Below are positions 59,214 to 64,000 of a DNA stretch of 64,000 bases, in pieces (positions within the stretch are counted from its first letter, which is position 1; the number at the start of each line of letters is the position of its first letter). The translations under genes were made by a program, and so were the position numbers. Under the pieces are notes generated by a model. The model made no database searches. It was not told the DNA's origin and was given only the letters and a program-made list of their open reading frames with translations. Source of the DNA: Kribbella antiqua (GTDB taxonomy: Bacteria > Actinomycetota > Actinomycetes > Propionibacteriales > Kribbellaceae); the NCBI RefSeq assembly GCF_004345665.1, contig NZ_SLWR01000003.1, forward strand, positions 186,001 to 250,000. Direction: 5' to 3'.

Positions 59214-60404
59214 CTACTTCCAGGGTGGAAGGAGGGTGGTGATGATGCCGGGGAGGTTGATGATGGGGGTGGTCGGGACGCTCAGGGACGGGAACGGCCA
59301 GGGCCACGAAGGGGTGCCTGGGGTTGCCAACGTCGGAACGACCGTCGGGGTCGTCGTCGGGTTCGACGACGACTGGTTCGGCGGCGTCTTCAGACTCGGC
59401 GGGGGAGTGTTGGACTCCTCCACGATCGTCGTGTTCGGCGCCTTCGTCGGCGTACTGCCCGGCTTGGTGCTCGCGCCTTTGCTCGGCTTGGTGGTCGGAG
59501 CCGTGGTCGGCCCGTTGCTCGGGTCGGTCGGCTCACTGCCCGGGGTGTTCACCGCCGGCTGACCGCTGCCCTTGGCCGGCTTCGGCTGCTCACACTTCGG
59601 GCAGGCGACGGTGGTGTGCTGGGCAAGTTGCTCGATCGTCGCCAGCGCCTCCACCCCGGACTTCAGGGATTCGGGCGGCAGCTTCGGCGCGAGCTCACCA
59701 AGAGCCTGGCGGGCGTTCGTGATGAACTGCGTGATCGCCGCGATCGAGCTGGTGTCACCGTCCTGCTGGTACGACGCGACCAGCCGGGACACGCCCTTGC
59801 GTGCCTGGCTGGAGAAGTCGTCCAGCGTCGCGTTGATGGTGGTCACGTCGCCGCCGTTCTCGGCGAGTGCGCGGACCTCGGACAGCCGGGTCATCGCATG
59901 TTCGAGATCGCGCCGGCCCCGGGAGTCGTCCCCGACGCTGACGTTGGTGGAGACGTTCTCGATGCTGCGCTTCATCCCGTACAGCGTGTCGCCGGGCATC
60001 GCCTGCTGCGCGGCGGCGGCAGAACCGATGCCACCTCCGAGCAGCACCAGCGCGGCGGTACTGGCCACGAGCCGGATGCGCCGGCCGTGACGATGGCGGA
60101 TATCTGTCACGGACGCGTCGACGTCCTCGCGGGCTGGCGGGTCGTCCGAGAGGTCGGGAGTGCTGCGCACTACGGTCGGAGTCGTTGCCGCGCGGGCCGC
60201 CGCCTGCTCAAGCAGGCGGTGCCTCAGCTCGGCTCTGAACTCCGGACGCGGTGCCACTGCTCCGGCGGTCCTCAGCCGCCCGACCAGTTCCACAGCCTCC
60301 AGAAGCTCTGGGTCGTCGCTCAATCGCGAAGAGTGACGGGGCCCGTGATCGACGGCGTGCGCGAAGGTCTCCGCGCGCGCTCGAGCCCTGTGTAGGTCAC
60401 TCAT
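59214..60404 (-). CDS. RsbN-like transmembrane anti-sigma factor (DUF5667-type)
   Basis: A 396-residue membrane protein. The N-terminal 90 residues (DPELLEAVELVGRLRTAGAVAPRPEFRAELRHRLLEQ) should bind the sigma factor. One helix (about 110-128, LVASTAALVLLGGGIGSAAAA) follows. The outside part holds a DUF5667-like helical region (130-265) and a long Pro/Thr-rich tail (275-396). In Streptomyces the gene directly after bldN encodes RsbN, a membrane anti-sigma factor for BldN; here the same order and a similar plan are seen. The long Pro/Thr tail may span the wall. Confidence 0.8.
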   Translation of the reverse strand: MSDLHRARARAETFAHAVDHGPRHSSRLSDDPELLEAVELVGRLRTAGAVAPRPEFRAELRHRLLEQAAARAATTPTVVRSTPDLSDDPPAREDVDASVTDIRHRHGRRIRLVASTAALVLLGGGIGSAAAAQQAMPGDTLYGMKRSIENVSTNVSVGDDSRGRRDLEHAMTRLSEVRALAENGGDVTTINATLDDFSSQARKGVSRLVASYQQDGDTSSIAAITQFITNARQALGELAPKLPPESLKSGVEALATIEQLAQHTTVACPKCEQPKPAKGSGQPAVNTPGSEPTDPSNGPTTAPTTKPSKGASTKPGSTPTKAPNTTIVEESNTPPPSLKTPPNQSSSNPTTTPTVVPTLATPGTPSWPWPFPSLSVPTTPIINLPGIITTLLPPWK

Positions 60405-60511
60405 GAGTTCTCGTTCTCCTCAATGGCCAGTCGGGGTCACCGACAGGTCCTCACCAGGCAAAACGAAGAAACTCCCTGACGGGTTACGGAAGACATGCGT
60501 TGTCATCCTCC

Positions 60512-61084
60512 TCACCTCAAGTCCTTGGGGATAACCTTCGCCAAGTGCCGGACGGCCCTCAGTTGCAGTTGCTTGACGGCGCCCTCTGACTTCTCCAGCG
60601 CCCTGGCCGTTTCCGCGATCGACAAGCCGGCGAAAAATCGCATCGTCAGGCAGTCGCGTTGCTCGTCGGGCAAGGCCGCGACCGCGTCCCGCAGCACCTC
60701 GGCGGTGGCGGCGGCCAGTACGTCGACCTCCGGTCCCTCGGTCTGCCGGTCGTGGGTCTCGATCTCGTCCGTGACCACCTCGAGCCGGACCCTTCCGGAC
60801 TTGTAGTGGTCGGTGATGAGGTTCCGGGCGATCGTCACCAGCCAGGCGCCGAAGTCCCGGCCCTGCCAGCGGAACGAGTCCAGCGCGCGCAGCGCCCGGA
60901 CGAACGTCTCGCTGGTCAGGTCCTCGGCGAGTGCCGACGACGACACCCGCGCGTAGATGTAGCGATAGACGGTGAGCGAATACTCGTCGTACAGCTCACC
61001 GAAGGCACCGACGTCCCCGGCCTGGGCGCGATCGACGAGCTCCGCACGTCTCATCCCGTCCGGGCTTGGCTCCGGCGTCGTCAA
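60512..61084 (-). CDS. bldN: ECF sigma factor, BldN-like
   Basis: A 190-residue group 4 sigma factor. Region 2 is FGELYDEYSLTVYRYIYARVSSSALAEDLTSETFVRALRALDSFRWQGRDFGAWLVTIARNLITDHYKSGRVRLEV and region 4 is LPDEQRDCLTMRFFAGLSIAETARALEKSEGAVKQLQLRAVRHLAK. Both closely match Streptomyces BldN, which controls aerial development. A TTG start at 61084 is chosen because GGGGAGA lies four bases before it. This leaves only about ten residues before the MRRAELVDRAQAGD region, so the long BldN propeptide (about 86 residues) is missing. The frame is open to 61153. Confidence 0.85.
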   Translation of the reverse strand: MTTPEPSPDGMRRAELVDRAQAGDVGAFGELYDEYSLTVYRYIYARVSSSALAEDLTSETFVRALRALDSFRWQGRDFGAWLVTIARNLITDHYKSGRVRLEVVTDEIETHDRQTEGPEVDVLAAATAEVLRDAVAALPDEQRDCLTMRFFAGLSIAETARALEKSEGAVKQLQLRAVRHLAKVIPKDLR

Positions 61085-61097
61085 GATTTCTCCCCGT

Positions 61098-61979
61098 TCA
61101 ACTGACACGTCTTCTGACACATCCGCGAATCGCCACAGCGGCTGAGACAGCACCGAGCGTTACGCCTGAAGCACCCGCTGTCAACAGCCCGAGGCGTGCC
61201 GCCTTCCGTCCGGTCCGATAGTCACGAATGCGCCAGCCGGCTACTTCCGCGTGGCGGCGCAGCCTGCTGTCGGGGTTGATCGCGCATGGATTCCCCACCA
61301 GCTCGAGCATCGGCAAGTCGTTCACCGAGTCCGAGTACGCCGCACAGGAGGCCAGGTTCAGCCCCTCGTGCGCCGCAAGCGCGCGGACGGCCTCCGCCTT
61401 GGCCGGGCCATGCAGGATGTCGCCCACGAGTTCACCTGTATATATCCCGTCACGCTCCGCTGCAACCGTTCCGAGCGCGCCGGTCAGTCCGAGCCGCCTG
61501 GCGAGCAGCTTCGCGACCTCCACCGGAGCGGCCGTCACCAGCCACACTCGCTCGCCCGCGTCCAGGTGCTGCTGGGCGAGAGCGCGCGTACCGGGCCAGA
61601 TCCGGTCGGCCATCAGCTCGTCGAAGATCTCCTCGACCAGGATCTGCACCTCGGCCACGCGGTGGCCGGCGATGAACGAGAGCGCGCTCGACCGGGCCTT
61701 GGCGACCGAATCGGGTGTTTCACCCTGGAGCCGGAACCTCAACTGTGCAAAGGCTTTCCGCGCGATCTCGCCGGTCGTGAAGAACTTTCGCCGGTACAGC
61801 CCGCGGGCCAGATGGAACATCGAGGCGCCCTGCAGCATCGTGTTGTCGACGTCGAAGAACGCGGCCGCGTCCCGCACCGGCGGTGTCTCCAGCGCAGCCT
61901 CGACCTCGGCCGCCGCCGCACTGGCTTCCCCCGCCAGTACCGACCTCGCCCGAAGATCCCGCGACGAACCCCCAACCAT
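61098..61979 (-). CDS. HAD-IB family phosphatase (SerB1-like)
   Basis: A 293-residue haloacid dehalogenase-type phosphatase. The DxDxT motif is FFDVDNTML (about residues 41-49). LVTAAP is the second motif, and AAYSDSVNDLPMLELVG the fourth. A helix at the C-terminus (about 265-285) may anchor it to the membrane. It corresponds to Rv0505c and its Streptomyces equivalents, next to the glutaredoxin-like and rex genes. It stands 13 bases upstream of the BldN-like gene, so they may share a transcript. Confidence 0.9.
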   Translation of the reverse strand: MVGGSSRDLRARSVLAGEASAAAAEVEAALETPPVRDAAAFFDVDNTMLQGASMFHLARGLYRRKFFTTGEIARKAFAQLRFRLQGETPDSVAKARSSALSFIAGHRVAEVQILVEEIFDELMADRIWPGTRALAQQHLDAGERVWLVTAAPVEVAKLLARRLGLTGALGTVAAERDGIYTGELVGDILHGPAKAEAVRALAAHEGLNLASCAAYSDSVNDLPMLELVGNPCAINPDSRLRRHAEVAGWRIRDYRTGRKAARLGLLTAGASGVTLGAVSAAVAIRGCVRRRVS

Positions 61980-62102
61980 GACAGAGGACCCTAGGGCACA
62001 GAACCCCAGCCTGTCGCCTACTCCGCGTCACCGAATCCTGCGATGGACGAAACGACCCAAGCCCGGCAAGCCGTGCTATGGCCGACATGACAGACTCACC
62101 TG

Positions 62103-63551
62103 GTGAACTTCAATTTCGCAGACATTCTTCGTGACACAGCGCAACGTCACGGCGAACGTCTCGCGCTGGTCGACGGCGACCGGCGGCTGACCTGGAGCGA
62201 GCTCGACGAGGCCGTCGACAAGGCCGCGCAGGGGTTCTCCGCCGCCGGTCTGGTGCCCGGTTACCGGGTGATCCTGCTGCTCGCCAACAGCGTTGAGTTC
62301 GTCACGTCCTACCTTGGGATTCTTCGCGCCGGCCTGGTCGCCGTACCGCTGAACACAGGTCTCACCAAGTCCGAGATCGACACTGTCGTGGCGCACTCCG
62401 GAGCCCGGCTCGCGGTCGCCGGCGGCGACCTCGCGAGCAAGATCGAAGGCCTCCGGACGGTCCGCGCCGGCGAGCTCCAGGGTGACGCTCCGTTACTTCC
62501 GCAGACCGACCCGGAGGCGCTCGCCGTCCTCCTCTACACCTCCGGCACCAGCGGTGCGCCGCGGGCCGCGATGCTCACCCACCGGGCGCTCGCCGCGAAC
62601 GTGAAGAATCTCTCCGCCCTCGGCGAGGACCGGATGGGCCCCGACGACGTCGTCCTCGGCGTGCTGCCGATGTTCCACGCGTTCGGACTGAACGCCGTAC
62701 TCGGCTGGACCGTCGCGACCGGCGCGGCCCTGATCGTCGATGAGCGGTTCGACTCGACCCACACCCTCGACCTGATCGGCAAGTACGGCGTGACGCGGCT
62801 GCCGCTGGCTCCGCCCGCACTGCAGGCACTCCTGGCCCGGTCCGATCTCCGCGAGGCGCTGCGAACGGTCAAGGTCGTACTCACCGGAGCGTCGACTCTG
62901 GATCGAGCGCTGGCAGACCGGTTCGAGCGGGAGACCGGGCTTTTCGTCCACCAAGGGTACGGCCTGACCGAAGCGTCCCCAGGAGTCACCACGACCCTCG
63001 GCGAGACCGACCCCGAGCCGGGCTCGGTCGGCCGCCCGCTGCCGAACGTCGAGCTCCGGATCGCCGACGAACAAGGCGAAGACGTCGAGGGCGACGACCC
63101 CGGCGAGATCCTGATCCGCGGCCGGAACTTGTTCTCCGGCTACTGGCCGGACGGCGTGGACGGACCGGACCAGGACGGGTGGTACCGGACCGGTGACGTC
63201 GGCTATCTGGACGCCGACGGGGAGCTGTTCCTGGTCGACCGGTTGCGCGAGCTGATCATCGTGTCCGGGTTCAACGTGTTCCCGAGCGAGGTCGAGGAGG
63301 TTCTGGTCGCGGTCGACGGTGTCCGGGAGGCCGCCGTGATCGGCGTACCTTCCGAGGAGACCGGCGAGGCGGTGAAGGCGTTCGTCGTACCGGAAACTGG
63401 CGCGACGGTGGATCCGGCGGCGGTCCGTGAGTACGCCGGGACGCGGCTGGCGCGGTTCAAGTGCCCGGTGGAGATCGAGGTGGTGGACCACCTGCCGCAC
63501 TCGGTCACCGGGAAGGTCGCCAAGGGTCGCCTGCGGGAAGCGGACCGATGA
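62103..63551 (+). CDS. AMP-dependent synthetase/ligase (acyl-CoA synthetase family)
   Basis: A 482-residue adenylate-forming enzyme. The P-loop reads YTSGTSGAPRAAML where most members have PKG, so the usual Lys is Arg. Later motifs are standard: GYGLTEASPGV, GWYRTGDVGYLDADGELFLVDR and the C-terminal SVTGKVAKGRLRE with catalytic Lys. The Arg makes efficient adenylation less certain. It is probably GTG-started and coupled by ATGA to the glutaredoxin-like gene. Confidence 0.92.
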   Translation: MNFNFADILRDTAQRHGERLALVDGDRRLTWSELDEAVDKAAQGFSAAGLVPGYRVILLLANSVEFVTSYLGILRAGLVAVPLNTGLTKSEIDTVVAHSGARLAVAGGDLASKIEGLRTVRAGELQGDAPLLPQTDPEALAVLLYTSGTSGAPRAAMLTHRALAANVKNLSALGEDRMGPDDVVLGVLPMFHAFGLNAVLGWTVATGAALIVDERFDSTHTLDLIGKYGVTRLPLAPPALQALLARSDLREALRTVKVVLTGASTLDRALADRFERETGLFVHQGYGLTEASPGVTTTLGETDPEPGSVGRPLPNVELRIADEQGEDVEGDDPGEILIRGRNLFSGYWPDGVDGPDQDGWYRTGDVGYLDADGELFLVDRLRELIIVSGFNVFPSEVEEVLVAVDGVREAAVIGVPSEETGEAVKAFVVPETGATVDPAAVREYAGTRLARFKCPVEIEVVDHLPHSVTGKVAKGRLREADR

Positions 63552-63844
63552 GCAGAGTCACCCTCTACACCAAGCCCGGCTGTCATCTCTGTGAGGACGC
63601 CCGCGCGATCGTGGTGAAAGTCTGTGCCGAACTCGGCGAGGAATGGACCGAGGTCGACATCACCCAGGACCAGGCGCTCTTCTCGGAGTACGGCGATCAG
63701 ATCCCGGTCACGTTCGTCGACGGCAAGCAGCACGACTTCTGGCGGGTCGACCCGGTCCGGCTGCGGACGGCACTGATGGGCACCCAGGCCGACGAGGCCC
63801 GGCCGGGCCTGATGGAACGGCTCAGGCGGCGGCGCGGGCAGTGA
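63548..63844 (+). CDS. Glutaredoxin family protein
   Basis: A 98-residue thioredoxin-fold protein (DUF836 type) with a CxxC motif in TKPGCHLCEDA (Cys12, Cys15) and cis-Pro in QIPVTFVDGKQ. It may reduce disulfides or act on thiols. It overlaps the preceding gene by four bases and is followed by the presumed rex gene, as in Streptomyces and mycobacteria. Confidence 0.9.
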   Translation: MSRVTLYTKPGCHLCEDARAIVVKVCAELGEEWTEVDITQDQALFSEYGDQIPVTFVDGKQHDFWRVDPVRLRTALMGTQADEARPGLMERLRRRRGQ

Positions 63845-63871
63845 CCACGGTCACGCCGGGCTTCGCCGATT

Positions 63872-63900
63872 TTGTTCTCACGTTCACAAGCTCCTAGAGT
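63872..63900 (+). promoter_or_regulatory. Putative rex promoter with Rex operator
   Basis: TTGTTC (63872-63877), a 17-base spacer and TAGAGT (63895-63900). The -35 and spacer are covered by TTGTTCTCACGTTCACAA (63872-63889), which matches the Rex operator TTGTGAACGCGTTCACAA at 14 of 18 positions. This suggests autoregulation by NADH/NAD+ redox state. Confidence 0.55.
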
Positions 63901-63957
63901 AAGGAACGGCCGCCGGCCGTCAGACCGCGGCCCGAACTAACCGTTCCCAGGAGAATT

Positions 63958-64000
63958 GTGACGCGTGCCAGCAGCCGTCGCCCCGGCCCGCCGACGAGAA
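63958..64000 (+). CDS. rex: Probable redox-sensing repressor Rex, first codons only
   Basis: GTG start with CAGGAG four bases upstream; only 14 codons are in the window (VTRASSRRPGPPTR). A basic, disordered N-terminus fits Rex of Streptomyces. Identification rests on gene order (HAD phosphatase, glutaredoxin, rex, hemA) and on the Rex-type operator just upstream. Confidence 0.45.
   Translation, partial: MTRASSRRPGPPTR

Noticed and set aside
1-64000. tRNA, rRNA or CRISPR loci
   Set aside because: No tRNA-like sequence ending or regularly spaced repeat array was recognised on reading; short tRNAs could only be excluded with a covariance-model search.

Overview
The window is a high-GC actinobacterial chromosome segment. 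The gene order, the very frequent leaderless starts (TAnnnT six to eight bases before ATG/GTG) and the polar-growth and developmental genes (FilP-like, Scy-like, BldN-like sigma factor) point to a mycelial actinomycete. A Nocardioidales genus such as Kribbella would fit, but that is inference from gene content, not a species identification. No rRNA, tRNA, CRISPR array or prophage was seen.

Layout. (1) 1-20.4 kb: a core block conserved in actinobacteria. It holds lysS, lsr2, clpC, then a pair of coiled-coil cytoskeletal genes (Scy-like, FilP-like), then mutY, disA and radA. Lineage-specific genes sit between them: a two-gene membrane/beta-propeller operon, a PadR-controlled drug exporter, and a FabH-type ketosynthase between disA and radA. 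(2) 20.4-25.3 kb: an unusual minus-strand ABC importer operon with an ATPase subunit whose catalytic motifs are all degenerate, a Tat-type lipoprotein binding protein, one fused permease and a TPR membrane protein. (3) 25.4-34.3 kb: methyltransferase plus MFS exporter, a GH20 hexosaminidase, a tandem pair of duplicated secreted proteins, a WS/DGAT acyltransferase with a structured leader, a VOC protein and an SDR epimerase.

(4) 35-64 kb: a second conserved block, recognisable from mycobacterial and Streptomyces gene order: ppx, sugar-phosphate isomerase, proC, small HTH protein, ribosomal protein bS22, NAD-epimerase, acyltransferase, HAD phosphatase, glutaredoxin, rex. Accessory sets are inserted into it. 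They include a TetR/ABC exporter, an IS200/IS605-type element with an intact TnpB, a trpS gene under a tryptophan-codon attenuator, a TetR/membrane-protein pair with duplicated operators, acuC, a MarR/amidohydrolase pair and a SARP-type regulator next to a tiny secreted peptide. A BldN-like sigma factor and its RsbN-like membrane anti-sigma factor lie near the end, and the window stops 14 codons into what is probably rex.

How the genes work together. Housekeeping functions dominate: translation (lysS, trpS, bS22), nucleoid organisation (lsr2), protein quality control (clpC with a ClgR box), genome integrity and c-di-AMP signalling (mutY, disA, radA), proline metabolism and lipid synthesis. 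The strongest regulatory finds are the trpS attenuator (leader peptide with tandem Trp codons, competing hairpins and a U-tract terminator), matched operator pairs at divergent promoters, and a start-codon-sequestering stem upstream of the WS/DGAT gene.
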